This document shows, one piece after another, positions 17,392-25,198 of a stretch of 27,058 nucleotides of DNA (position 1 is its first letter; every line of letters starts with the position of its first letter). A program made the translations under genes and the position numbers. A model generated the notes under the pieces. It did not search any database and was not told the origin of the DNA. It worked only from the letters and a program-made list of their open reading frames with translations. The stretch is from CAZJHX01 sp964545715 (lineage in GTDB: Bacteria; Myxococcota_A; UBA9042; GCA-2863065). The DNA is taken from assembly GCA_964545715.1 (NCBI GenBank), contig CAZJHX010000144.1:1-27058 (forward strand). The letters are read 5' to 3'.

Positions 17392-17554
17392 CTAGCAAAC
17401 TGCGGGAAAATGGCACAGCGTCGGCGTGGTGAGGCCGCGGTCAGACCGTGTGACGGTACCGCGGGCCATAGTGGGGCTACGGCCAAGGTGCCGGAGCGCG
17501 GGCTGGCCCGGCCTCGCCGCGACCGGCGCATGCCATTTCCCCGCAGTTTGCTAG
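17392..17554. mobile_element. 163-bp palindromic element with 24-bp terminal inverted repeats (MITE candidate)
   Basis: The arms 17392-17415 and 17531-17554 are reverse complements with one mismatch in 24. They start and end with CTAG, so a TA flank is present on both sides. The interior also pairs: my hand alignment of the two halves gives roughly 70-80% matches down to a small loop near 17473 (GGCCATAG / CTACGGCC). Many mismatches are T opposite G when read as + strand RNA, which would still pair. No protein-coding frame inside looks real. Short length, long terminal repeats and TA flanks are typical of MITEs moved by IS630/Tc1-type transposases. It lies between the 3' end of the small membrane protein gene and the promoter of the giant gene, where it could also act as a terminator. 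Apart from this and the promoter, nothing is seen in 17313-17557. Confidence 0.6.
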
Positions 17555-17557
17555 ACG

Positions 17558-17722
17558 TCAATCGCGGGAGAATGGATCGTCGTCGTCATTTCGGGTAAAC
17601 AGCATCCAGATCCCGCCGACGACGAAGCCCACAATCGTCAGATAGAACAGCGGTGTCTCCAGCTTGTAGAAGATCTTGTCGACCATGGACTGGACCAAGA
17701 TGGCGGCTGCGGGTGTGATCAC
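17558..17722 (-). CDS. Small single-pass membrane protein (about 54 aa)
   Basis: The product has one clear hydrophobic helix (FYLTIVGFVVGGIWMLF) after a short amphipathic region (MVDKIFYKLETPL), and ends in a very acidic tail (NDDDDPFSRD). The start is uncertain: GTG at 17722 gives 54 residues, ATG at 17686 gives 42; neither has a good ribosome binding site. The GTG lies in the palindrome TGTGATCACA (17714-17723). I do not recognise a family. It is divergent from the lipoprotein gene at 17763, and its stop is followed within 3 bases by the palindromic element. Confidence 0.55.
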   Translation of the reverse strand: MITPAAAILVQSMVDKIFYKLETPLFYLTIVGFVVGGIWMLFTRNDDDDPFSRD

Positions 17723-17762
17723 AGTGGTATCGTAACACCGACACTGGTAGGTTTCGCGCCCG

Positions 17763-18098
17763 ATGGTGTGGCGGGCCACAGTGATAGGGCTTCTCCTGGC
17801 GGGTTGCAGCCCTGCGTCGGGCGCCGATCCGGACGCGCCCAACTACACGCGACGCACGCATTGGGGCTACCACTGCGAGACGATGAAGGACTGCCGCGAG
17901 TACCAGCGCTGCTACTATCGCTTTCCCAACTCGGACGGCTACTGCGTCCCTATCGTGTATTACGACAGCCACCCCAGGGGGTGCGCGACCGACCGCGACT
18001 GCGAGGCGACCGAGGTGTGCAAGCCGATCTCCGGCGCGGAGTTCGGTGACTGTCAGCCGCACTACGAAGGAGAGGATTCCAAGCAGGTCACGAAGTGA
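17763..18098 (+). CDS. Small Cys-rich lipoprotein (111 aa)
   Basis: The product starts MVWRATVIGLLLAGC, a lipoprotein signal with lipobox L-A-G-C15. The mature part has paired Cys motifs: CETMKDCREYQRCYYRF and CATDRDCEATEVCKPIS, each of the form C-x3-[KR]DC-x5-C, closing with a further Cys. This pattern resembles small disulphide-rich modules common in Myxococcota surface proteins, probably binding or structural. No enzyme motif is present. The ATG at 17763 is the natural start because it opens the signal peptide; the ribosome binding site is weak. A stem-loop follows the gene. It heads a group of three lipoprotein genes on the plus strand. Confidence 0.82.
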   Translation: MVWRATVIGLLLAGCSPASGADPDAPNYTRRTHWGYHCETMKDCREYQRCYYRFPNSDGYCVPIVYYDSHPRGCATDRDCEATEVCKPISGAEFGDCQPHYEGEDSKQVTK

Positions 18099-18104
18099 TC
18101 ACAC

Positions 18105-18127
18105 GCCGGTCAGGTGGCGCGACCGGC
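18105..18127 (+). terminator. Stem-loop after the Cys-rich lipoprotein gene
   Basis: GCCGGTC (18105-18111) and GACCGGC (18121-18127) form a perfect 7-bp stem with a 9-base loop, 7 bases after the TGA at 18098. There is no T-run, so termination may be partial. Confidence 0.45.
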
Positions 18128-18169
18128 TGAGTGCCAGATTCGGGGCAGAGACAAATCCCCGGAGCCCCC

Positions 18170-19126
18170 ATGAATCGCGCCGCCATCATCTTGCTCATCG
18201 CCCTGTGCGCATGCAGTCGCACCCAGCCACCTACCCCATCGCCCGCTGCCGTGCCGCCGGACGACGCCGCCATCGGCGAGCTCTTGAATCCCTATATCGA
18301 GCTGTTGAACCGGCACTCACAGCCCGCCTTTCAGAGCCGGGAGACCTACCTGTCTGCAGTGGACCGGACCGCCGGACCTCGAATGGGGCCGGGGGCAGCC
18401 CGAATTGTCGTGATCGCGACCAAGGCTCCGGCAGCGGTCGAGCCGGTCGACGCCGGAGCAGCGCAGGTGGAAGGTCTTGCGGCCGCCGGGCTGGCCTACG
18501 TCACGTCGGTAGAGCGCCTTCACGAGCTGACGACCGAGGCGCACATCTACTACGAGAGCGGCGCCTGGCGACGCGACGAGCTGGGGCTGGGTCGCGCGCT
18601 GCATGAGCCGCTGGTCGCCGGTTACGACTCGGTGGTTTCGGCCGACGCCCGGCTGAGAGCCGTCATCGAGCGAGAAAACGGCGCATTGCAATCCCGACGC
18701 CTTCAGTCCGCGCACAAGAAGCATGGCCGGACGTTGCCCTTTCTGACGCGGCGCCTGCTGGCGGTGTCCAAGCCGGTCGTCGCGGCGGCCAACGTCGACA
18801 CGGTGCAGGATCTCAATCCGCAGTCGATGACCGCCATGCTGCGCACGCTTCGAGCGGCGTCAGCGGAGCTGGTCGCCTACGTGGCCAAGCACCCGGCCGA
18901 GGCCTCCGCGGTGGCCGGATTGAAGGCCCTGATGCGACGTACGGCCGCGTTCGAGACCTCCGCCGGGCGGCTGCTGAAGCGACGCCGGCAGGGCCTGCAG
19001 TTTTCACGCACGGAGCGCCAGGTGATCCGGGCGGGCAGCGCGGACGCCGTGGAGGGCCATCCCGCGCGCGTGGTCGAGGAGTTCAACGACCTGATCGACG
19101 CATCCAACAGTCTGTACTTTAGATAG
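18170..19126 (+). CDS. DUF3829 (YiiG)-like lipoprotein
   Basis: The 318-residue product starts MNRAAIILLIALCAC with the lipidated Cys at residue 15 (lipobox L-C-A-C), followed by a Pro/Thr-rich linker. Its mature part opens with LLNPYIELLNRHSQPAFQS and a conserved-looking YLSAVDRTAGP, which resembles the start of DUF3829/YiiG family lipoproteins. The rest is mostly helical, with basic segments such as LKRRRQGLQFSR near the C-terminus and a closing VEEFNDLIDASNSLY that also fits the family. The function of this family is not known. The ATG at 18170 is preceded by GGAG with 5 bases spacing. A longer in-frame start at 18131 would bury the signal peptide and is rejected. Confidence 0.75.
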   Translation: MNRAAIILLIALCACSRTQPPTPSPAAVPPDDAAIGELLNPYIELLNRHSQPAFQSRETYLSAVDRTAGPRMGPGAARIVVIATKAPAAVEPVDAGAAQVEGLAAAGLAYVTSVERLHELTTEAHIYYESGAWRRDELGLGRALHEPLVAGYDSVVSADARLRAVIERENGALQSRRLQSAHKKHGRTLPFLTRRLLAVSKPVVAAANVDTVQDLNPQSMTAMLRTLRAASAELVAYVAKHPAEASAVAGLKALMRRTAAFETSAGRLLKRRRQGLQFSRTERQVIRAGSADAVEGHPARVVEEFNDLIDASNSLYFR

Positions 19127-19174
19127 AGCCGACACTTAGGTAATGTTAGCCCCGCTCAAGAAAAAGGACGATTT

Positions 19175-20422
19175 ATGCAGTTGCGCACAATGGCTGTGAT
19201 GGTGGCGACGGTTTCCCTGGCGACGTTTGGCTGCTCGCCCACTGGTGGCGGACGCACAGGCGGCGGAAGCGGAAGCGGCAGTGGGAGCGGCAGCGGTAGC
19301 GGGTCAGGCACCGGCCCCGGCGGCAACGGCGCGGGCTGCTTCAGCAACGCCGAGTGTGCAGACGGGCTCATCTGTCAGCTGCCGGGAGGCAAGCCGGGCG
19401 ACGGACCGTGCTGTGAGATCAAAGAGAACCCGGGCTGCGACGAGGTCTCGGTCGAGTCCTGCGTCTGCGAGCTCGACCCGTATTGCTGCGAGACGGCCTG
19501 GGACGAGACCTGCGTGAACTACGCCGTCGTGGACTGCGCGGCGTGCGGTGACTCGACGACCGGCGGCGGTCAGACGACGACCACGACCACAACGACCACC
19601 GGCTCGACCACCAGCGGCGAAGGTACCGGCGAAGGCGGCGGCGCAACGACGGGCGGCGAGGGCGGCTCAGGGCAGTCCGGCAGCGCGGCGGCGACCACGG
19701 GCGGCGGCGGCGAGCAGACCGGCGCAGCGGGCGGCGAGACCACGGGCGGCGGCGGCGGCGACTCCGGTGCAGGCGCGCAGCCCCCTCCGGGCACATGCGT
19801 GCCGGATCCCAACGCGGGCGGCACAGGCACAGGCACAGGCGCCGGAACCGGCACGGCCACAGGCGGGGGGACCGGTGGCGGCGCGGCCGCAAACTGCGAG
19901 TCACGGTGCAACGCCAAGACCTCCACGTGCGGCTTCCCGGCCGAGGTTGCCGGGCCCGCGTGCAGCAGTCTGTGCGCGCAGAACGTCACCGAAGAGCAGC
20001 TGTCATGCGTCGAGGGCACAGACTGCGCGGCGATTCAGAGCGCCGTCACAAGCGGCAGCGCGCTGTGCGATATCGGCGGCACCGGCACCGGCGGCGGCAG
20101 CGGACAGAGCGGCGACGACGAGAGCAGCACGACCACGACGACCACAACCACCGGCGGCGGAGGCAGCGGACAAGGCGGCGACGACGACGAGGGCACAACC
20201 ACCGGCGGTGGAGGGCCCGAGTGCGCACCGCTCGGCTCCGTGGGCGTTTGCAGTGGCATCAGCGGTCCGCAGTGCTGTGACGGCGCGCTGTGTGACGCAG
20301 CGCAGGACAATCGCTGCTGCATCGGCAGCGGTCAGTCCGGCTGCCAGTCGGACGCCGACTGCTGCTTCTCGGGCGATTCGTTCGGCTGCATCGACGGCCA
20401 GTGCGACTTTATCGGGCAGTAG
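19175..20422 (+). CDS. Gly/Ser/Thr-rich lipoprotein with Cys-rich modules (415 aa)
   Basis: The product starts with a lipoprotein signal (lipobox T-F-G-C20) and a Gly-Ser spacer of seven GS pairs. Folded Cys-rich modules then alternate with low-complexity spacers. Module 1 (about 53-130) has CFSNAECADGLIC and the motif DPYCCETAWDETCV, a signature I know from Myxococcota surface proteins. A spacer of nine Thr then Gly/Thr/Ser follows. Module 2 has CESRCNAKTSTCGF and SSLCAQNV. A second eight-Thr/Gly/Asp spacer leads to module 3, with QCCDGALCD, NRCCIGSGQSGCQSDADCCF and FGCIDGQCDF. Its role is probably structural or binding at the surface; the Thr runs may be glycosylated (inference). AAGGA sits 7 bases before the ATG, which fixes the start. 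It converges on the small zinc protein gene with 7 bases between stops. Confidence 0.85.
   Translation: MQLRTMAVMVATVSLATFGCSPTGGGRTGGGSGSGSGSGSGSGSGTGPGGNGAGCFSNAECADGLICQLPGGKPGDGPCCEIKENPGCDEVSVESCVCELDPYCCETAWDETCVNYAVVDCAACGDSTTGGGQTTTTTTTTTGSTTSGEGTGEGGGATTGGEGGSGQSGSAAATTGGGGEQTGAAGGETTGGGGGDSGAGAQPPPGTCVPDPNAGGTGTGTGAGTGTATGGGTGGGAAANCESRCNAKTSTCGFPAEVAGPACSSLCAQNVTEEQLSCVEGTDCAAIQSAVTSGSALCDIGGTGTGGGSGQSGDDESSTTTTTTTTGGGGSGQGGDDDEGTTTGGGGPECAPLGSVGVCSGISGPQCCDGALCDAAQDNRCCIGSGQSGCQSDADCCFSGDSFGCIDGQCDFIGQ
19265..19306 (+). repeat. Gly-Ser hexanucleotide repeat
   Basis: Seven Gly-Ser codon pairs in a row, using several synonymous codons (GGA, GGC, GGG, GGT; AGC, AGT, TCA). The protein repeat is kept while the DNA is varied, so slippage is less likely here than in the 18-bp repeat at the left edge. 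Confidence 0.85.
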
Positions 20423-20429
20423 ACTGCGC

Positions 20430-20696
20430 TCAGCCCAGCCCCATGGCGTCCGCCAGATGAGCCTCGCACAGGGCGGTCTCGTCCCCGGTTGCCGCGCGCT
20501 CCTTCCCACAATCAGCACAGTCCGCAGCGCCATCGTAGGTGCGCTCGCGCCGGGTCGCGTCGCCCAGGTCGCGCAGCTGGGTCGCGGCGTCCGGCCGATC
20601 CGAGCCCGCGGCCGGATTCCAGCCCGGCTTTTGTTGCAGGCGACGCAGCCCGGCCGCCACCGTCCGCTTCCTGGAGCGCTCGCTGGGCGGCTCCAT
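20430..20696 (-). CDS. Small Cys-containing (putative zinc-binding) protein, 88 aa, coupled to the hydrolase gene
   Basis: The ATG (20694-20696) overlaps the TGA of the upstream hydrolase gene by one base (TGATG), so translation is probably coupled. The N-terminal part is basic (SERSRKRTVAAGLRRLQQ). The C-terminal part has CADCGKERAATGDETALCEAH, that is C-x2-C-x13-C-x2-H, which could hold one zinc ion. It has no signal peptide, unlike its exported partner. I do not recognise a family; a helper or regulator of the hydrolase is possible but not shown. Codon position bias and the exact overlap argue that it is real despite its size. Confidence 0.65.
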   Translation of the reverse strand: MEPPSERSRKRTVAAGLRRLQQKPGWNPAAGSDRPDAATQLRDLGDATRRERTYDGAADCADCGKERAATGDETALCEAHLADAMGLG

Positions 20697-23600
20697 CAGG
20701 GCCCTGTCACGTGAAGCGTGTACGGACCACCGACATCCTTGTTGTTGGCCTCGCCATCCACCACGACAAAGACCACCTGCCCGGCGTCCAGCGCCAGCGT
20801 CAGGGTGTCGCCGTGCAGCCCGTCGGCCGCGCCCAGGCAGGTGCCGGCGATGTCCAGGCAGTCGGTCACCGCATACAGCGCTGAGTCAAAGCCCTCGGAC
20901 GCCACCTGGATCACGTACGTCCCGGCGCTGCCGGCGGTCAGCTGCCAGACCTGATCTTTGGACGCGCCGCCTTTGCCGACCCAGCCGGCGCAGTGCTCGT
21001 CACCCGAGACGTAGTGGTTGAAGGCCATAGACGTATCGCCCTCGCCCGAGAACGGCAGCCCGCCCACGACAAAGGGCGCGCTGCAGGCGTTGCCCTCGAT
21101 GGTGCCCGGATCGGTGCACACGCCGTCCGCGTTGCAGAAGTCCGTCGGGGCCTCGCAGGTACCGCACGCGCCGCCGCACTTGTCGGAGCCGCAGTTCTTG
21201 TCGTCGCACTGCGGGACACACTTGGCCTTGATCTTCAGTGTGTACTTGCCCTTGGCGCCGTCGACCTGCAGCCGGATCGGCTCGCCTTTGGTCACGTCAA
21301 GCTCAAACGTCTTGCCTGAGGCCAGGCACGCGCCTCCGCACGCATCGAGCGCATTCAGCGTCCCGTTCAGAGCGCCACTCAGGGTGAAGACGTAGGTGTC
21401 GCTGGACTTGGGATCGAAGTTATAGAAGACGTCCAGGCCCGGCTCGATCGGGTCCGCGCACACGGCCTCCCCCGTATCGCTGAACTTGCCGGTGTCGTCG
21501 CCCTTGTTGTCGTAGGGCAGCTTGTCGATCTTGATCGGCTTGTCGCAGAAGTCGCCCGTCCGCGGCTTGCACTGGCCGCCGCTGCAGGACTCGATGGTCT
21601 TGCACCCGCCACACCCGCCGCCGCACCCGTCCGAGCCGCAGACCTTGCCGTCACAGCTGGGCGTGCACGTCTTGATCGTCAGCGTGTGCGTGCCCTTGTG
21701 ACTGGCCTTGGACGCGCCGTCGACCACGACGTAATACGTCTGCGCGGCGTCCAGGGTCAGGTACAGCTTCTCGCCGCTCTTCTTGTTCACGTTTTTTGAG
21801 CCAACCTTGGACCCATTCAGGTCGGCGCAGTCGGTCACCACGTACAGCGCTGTGTCGAAGCCGGCGCTCAAGCTGAGGGCGTACAGGTCGCTTGCGGGCG
21901 GCGTGAACGCGTAGACGACGTCCGGCGCGCTCTTGCCGATGTCGATCGAGTAGTCGTTCTCCAGCTCTTTCGTGTCGTTTTTCCCGGTGAAGGGGACCTC
22001 GGTGACCTCAAAGGCCGTCGAACACGCGTCCCCGGGCTCGATGGCCTCGCACTCGGACGAGGGCAGGCAGATGTACGGAATCGGGTCACAGCCCGCCTTT
22101 TCGATGCAGCGCTCCACGTCCAGGCAATCACCACACGAGCCGCCGCAGCCGTCAGAGCCGCACGTCTTGCCGGCGCAGCTGGGCTCACAGGCCGCCACCC
22201 GCAGCGTGTAGTACCCGTGGGAGTTGCCGTTGTTGCCGGCGCCGTCCACGATGATGAAGACCTCCTGACCGGCCTCCAGCGTCACGTTCAAGCGCTCCGC
22301 GCCGCTGCGGCGGTTGGCGGCCAGGCAGGTGTTGGTCACGTCCTCGCAGTCGCTGACCACGTACAGGTTGCTGTCGAACGCGCCGTTGAGAACCACGTTG
22401 TAGGTGTCCGCTTCGGGCGCCGTGAAGTGCCAGGCAGCGTCGGAAGACGCTTTGCCGTAGGTCGCGTTCCAGCCGGGACAGTTCCAGTTGCTGTAGTGGT
22501 AATCCGGCGCTTGTCCGGTGGTGTCGCCCGCGCCCACAAACGGCAGCGCTCCTACCTCAAAGGGGGCGTCGCAGCGATCGCCTGGGCCCACCGCCACACA
22601 CTGGCCTTCCTCGGTGCACGTCTCGCCACCAGGGCACGTCCCACAGCCTGTACACCCGGCCTTGCCGCACACCCGGTCGCCGCACTCCTGATGCTCGCAG
22701 CCGCGCGTGATCTCCACCGAGAACGGCCCCACGTGCTGCAGCGAGCTGCCGTCCACGATCACGTAATACGTCGTCCCGGGCTCCAGCTTGGACCACAGCT
22801 CACCGCTCTTGATCTGCCCCACACACGTCTCGGCGGCTGCCGCGCAGTCCGTGGTCACGTACAGCAGATCCGGACCCGTCGGCGGATCGTCTTTGTGCGC
22901 CTTGGGCGGCACCGCCAGCCGAAAGCGGTAGTCCGCACTCACAGTCGGCGTGAACGCGAACACGGCGTCGCGACGCGTGGCGCCCTTGCCCGAGACGCAG
23001 TCGGTGTAGTCATCTGCCATCAGTGACGTGTTGCCACGCACGAAGAAGGCCGCCGAGTCGGCGTCCAGCACGCCCGCCGTCTCGCACGTATCGCCCGCGA
23101 CCGCGCCGTCCCCGACCGCCACCGTCGCATCCCCGGGCCCCAGCACCGGTGGCCCCTCGCCCGCCAGCAGAGTCCGGAAGAACTCGATCCAGATCGCCTC
23201 GGCCTCGGCGTTGTCAAAAGCGACCCAGTGCGTGCCGTCCTGCCATTGCTTCAGGGCGCCCGTGAGCTCGCCGAAGTTGCCCGCCACCGGCATGTCCAGC
23301 GGCTGCAGCCCCCGCAGCTCGTGCGCCAGGCTCGACTTCGCGATCGGACGGATCAAAGGCGCCGCCGCGGCGGCCACCATCGTGTTGTTGGAGATGGCCG
23401 GGGACGCATGATCAGCGGTGCCCTGGGTCACGAACACGTGCCGGTCTTCCAGCCAGTACCCCGCGTAGTTGATGGGATCGGTCGCGTCCACCATCATCTG
23501 GATGACGCTCAGAACCGGGTGAAACCCGTCGAACTCGTCCGGCCCGATCGCCAGCACCGCGCGCAGCAGCTCAGAGATGTCGAGCGGGTCCTTGCGCAGC

Positions 23601-25132
23601 AGGATCGTGTTGATCAGCCCTCCGCCCGCGCCCGACAGCACGGCGGCCTTGATCAGCGGGTCCACCCCGGCCAGCAGCGCGCCCGACAGCCCACCGTGGG
23701 AGTGGCCAAAGAAGTAGATGCGGTCCGGGTCGAACTGCAGCGGGTCGCCCGACACCGTCGCGCCGGCCGACACGTCGAAGCGCCCGTCGAACAGCATGCG
23801 GCCCAGCACCATGGAGTCGATCGCGGCCTGCCGGAAGTTGGTCCGCCCGGCCCGCGGGTTGAGGAAGTTGAACGAGAAGCTGACCAGCTCCACATAGTCC
23901 AGCTCCTCCTCCAAACCGGCGGGGCCACGGCTGCCGTGCAGCGGCTGATCAATGCACGCCAGCGCGACGCCCAGCGGCAGCAGCTCATCGGAGACTCCGC
24001 GACACGACTCGTAGTCCCCGCCCGTCCCGTGCGCGTACATGATCACAGGCCAGCCGCCGGGCGGCATCGCCTGGTCGCGCGGGATCAGCAGCATGAAGCG
24101 CAGCGTCTCCTGCGACTGGACGATGGGGGCGCCGTCGTCGTCAAACTGCAGATCGCCGCCCTCTTCGTACGGCTTCTCGCCGGCCTGGAAGTTGGGCGCC
24201 TCGTACGTGCCGTGAAACTCCCCGTAGACCTGCGGCTCGCTGATCTCCGTAACCTCGGGCGACGGCACCTCGTCCAGATACTCACGCACCGCCCGCAGCC
24301 CGGCGGTGGCCACGTGGGTCGTGAAGCAGCTGGCCACCGACACGTCCTCGGTGTGCAGGTCGCTGTCTCGCAGCCACGCGGTCAACGGCTGCAGGGTCGG
24401 CTCGGTGCCCAGCGCCTCCACAAACCCGGGCGCCTGCGACAGATGGCGGCCCCCGGCGTCCTTCACGCCACGCGTGATCACGGCGCAGTACGTCTCACCC
24501 TCCGCCAAGGGGTGACCGAACACAGGGCGCATCACCAGGGTCGGGCCCAGATAGAAGGGGTCAAACCCGGTCGCATACCAGCGAAACTGCAGAGGCGCGC
24601 GCTGACCATAGCGGGCGCTGTCGGGGGTCACGTTGACCAGCTGAACAACCGACAGCGAGTCCGTCGAGCCGGCCGGATCCGGCAGCGACTCCACGTCGAC
24701 GATGCCGTACATCTCAAAGTAGACGCCGCCGTTCAGCCCAAAGCCATGCAGGATCTCCTCACCGAGGTCCAGATAGCCCTGCAGCAGCTCGCTGCCGGGG
24801 TTGGGGAAGATGCTCAGGTCGACGCGACCGTCCTCCAGGCGCAGCATGTCGTTGGGCCAGCCCACAGCGCTCCAGTCGGTGGACTCGGGATCGTAGCGGG
24901 GCTGGTCGCCGGGGGCCTCGTTTTCGTAGTCGATGCCCAGACCGGGCCCCGTCTCGGCGGGTGGAGGGTCCGGCACGTCCACGCTGTCCGGGGCGTCTAT
25001 TTCGGTGCCGTCGATCGTCGCCGTGTCGCCCGCGTCGACGAGCGGCCCCACGTCGGCCGGCGGGGCGTCGACGGGATCGTCGGGGCAGCCACAAACGACA
25101 ACCCAACACACCAACACCAGCAAACGCCGCAT
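20696..25132 (-). CDS. Large lipoprotein: alpha/beta hydrolase with five beta-sandwich and four Cys-rich modules (1478 aa)
   Basis: The start ATG (25130-25132) has GGAGG 5 bases upstream and opens a lipoprotein signal (MRRLLVLVCWVVVCGC, Cys16) followed by an acidic/Pro-rich linker (17-65). Residues 80-290 resemble the N-terminal Ig-like part of bacterial lipases (HPLAEGETYCAVITRGVKD). The hydrolase core has the oxyanion segment MYAHGTGGDYESC (365-377), nucleophile elbow GHSHGG (Ser478), probable acid Asp574 (GTADHASP) and probable base His635 (DGTHW). A lipase or esterase is likely; substrate unknown. From about 680 five beta-sandwich units follow, each with GDxC, a DTT-like turn, YVVTDC and YYVVVDG, separated by Cys modules of CGSDGCGGSCGxC type. 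These resemble PPC-like binding domains and probably hold the enzyme at a surface or ligand. A possible -10 (TATCAT) is at 25154-25159. Confidence 0.9.
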   Translation of the reverse strand: MRRLLVLVCWVVVCGCPDDPVDAPPADVGPLVDAGDTATIDGTEIDAPDSVDVPDPPPAETGPGLGIDYENEAPGDQPRYDPESTDWSAVGWPNDMLRLEDGRVDLSIFPNPGSELLQGYLDLGEEILHGFGLNGGVYFEMYGIVDVESLPDPAGSTDSLSVVQLVNVTPDSARYGQRAPLQFRWYATGFDPFYLGPTLVMRPVFGHPLAEGETYCAVITRGVKDAGGRHLSQAPGFVEALGTEPTLQPLTAWLRDSDLHTEDVSVASCFTTHVATAGLRAVREYLDEVPSPEVTEISEPQVYGEFHGTYEAPNFQAGEKPYEEGGDLQFDDDGAPIVQSQETLRFMLLIPRDQAMPPGGWPVIMYAHGTGGDYESCRGVSDELLPLGVALACIDQPLHGSRGPAGLEEELDYVELVSFSFNFLNPRAGRTNFRQAAIDSMVLGRMLFDGRFDVSAGATVSGDPLQFDPDRIYFFGHSHGGLSGALLAGVDPLIKAAVLSGAGGGLINTILLRKDPLDISELLRAVLAIGPDEFDGFHPVLSVIQMMVDATDPINYAGYWLEDRHVFVTQGTADHASPAISNNTMVAAAAAPLIRPIAKSSLAHELRGLQPLDMPVAGNFGELTGALKQWQDGTHWVAFDNAEAEAIWIEFFRTLLAGEGPPVLGPGDATVAVGDGAVAGDTCETAGVLDADSAAFFVRGNTSLMADDYTDCVSGKGATRRDAVFAFTPTVSADYRFRLAVPPKAHKDDPPTGPDLLYVTTDCAAAAETCVGQIKSGELWSKLEPGTTYYVIVDGSSLQHVGPFSVEITRGCEHQECGDRVCGKAGCTGCGTCPGGETCTEEGQCVAVGPGDRCDAPFEVGALPFVGAGDTTGQAPDYHYSNWNCPGWNATYGKASSDAAWHFTAPEADTYNVVLNGAFDSNLYVVSDCEDVTNTCLAANRRSGAERLNVTLEAGQEVFIIVDGAGNNGNSHGYYTLRVAACEPSCAGKTCGSDGCGGSCGDCLDVERCIEKAGCDPIPYICLPSSECEAIEPGDACSTAFEVTEVPFTGKNDTKELENDYSIDIGKSAPDVVYAFTPPASDLYALSLSAGFDTALYVVTDCADLNGSKVGSKNVNKKSGEKLYLTLDAAQTYYVVVDGASKASHKGTHTLTIKTCTPSCDGKVCGSDGCGGGCGGCKTIESCSGGQCKPRTGDFCDKPIKIDKLPYDNKGDDTGKFSDTGEAVCADPIEPGLDVFYNFDPKSSDTYVFTLSGALNGTLNALDACGGACLASGKTFELDVTKGEPIRLQVDGAKGKYTLKIKAKCVPQCDDKNCGSDKCGGACGTCEAPTDFCNADGVCTDPGTIEGNACSAPFVVGGLPFSGEGDTSMAFNHYVSGDEHCAGWVGKGGASKDQVWQLTAGSAGTYVIQVASEGFDSALYAVTDCLDIAGTCLGAADGLHGDTLTLALDAGQVVFVVVDGEANNKDVGGPYTLHVTGP
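20699..23095 (-). repeat. Five beta-sandwich units alternating with four Cys-rich modules
   Basis: Unit starts are marked by GDTC, GDRC, GDAC, GDFC and GNAC. The Cys modules between them carry CGKAGCTGCGTC, CGSDGCGGSCGDC, CGSDGCGGGCGGC and CGSDKCGGACGTC. The fifth sandwich is the C-terminus (HVTGP), with no Cys module after it. The first unit is the most diverged. Confidence 0.8.
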
Positions 25133-25198
25133 CCGAACCTCCAAGTGGCAGGCATGATACCGATGAGGCTCTGTCGCGTCACATGCCCGTGCTGTACC

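Noticed and set aside
17714..17723. TGTGATCACA as a CRP-type site
   Set aside because: CRP sites have a 6-base spacer between TGTGA and TCACA; here the halves abut and the sequence is only a short palindrome.
19548..20714. A 388-codon plus-strand frame across the Gly/Ser/Thr lipoprotein
   Set aside because: It is an Arg/Ala/Pro-rich shadow of the real frame, without signal peptide, and overlaps its whole low-complexity region.
23228..25198. Long plus-strand extension upstream of the two-helix membrane protein
   Set aside because: This part is antisense to the hydrolase gene and has shadow composition; only the portion from about 25199 has protein-like character.
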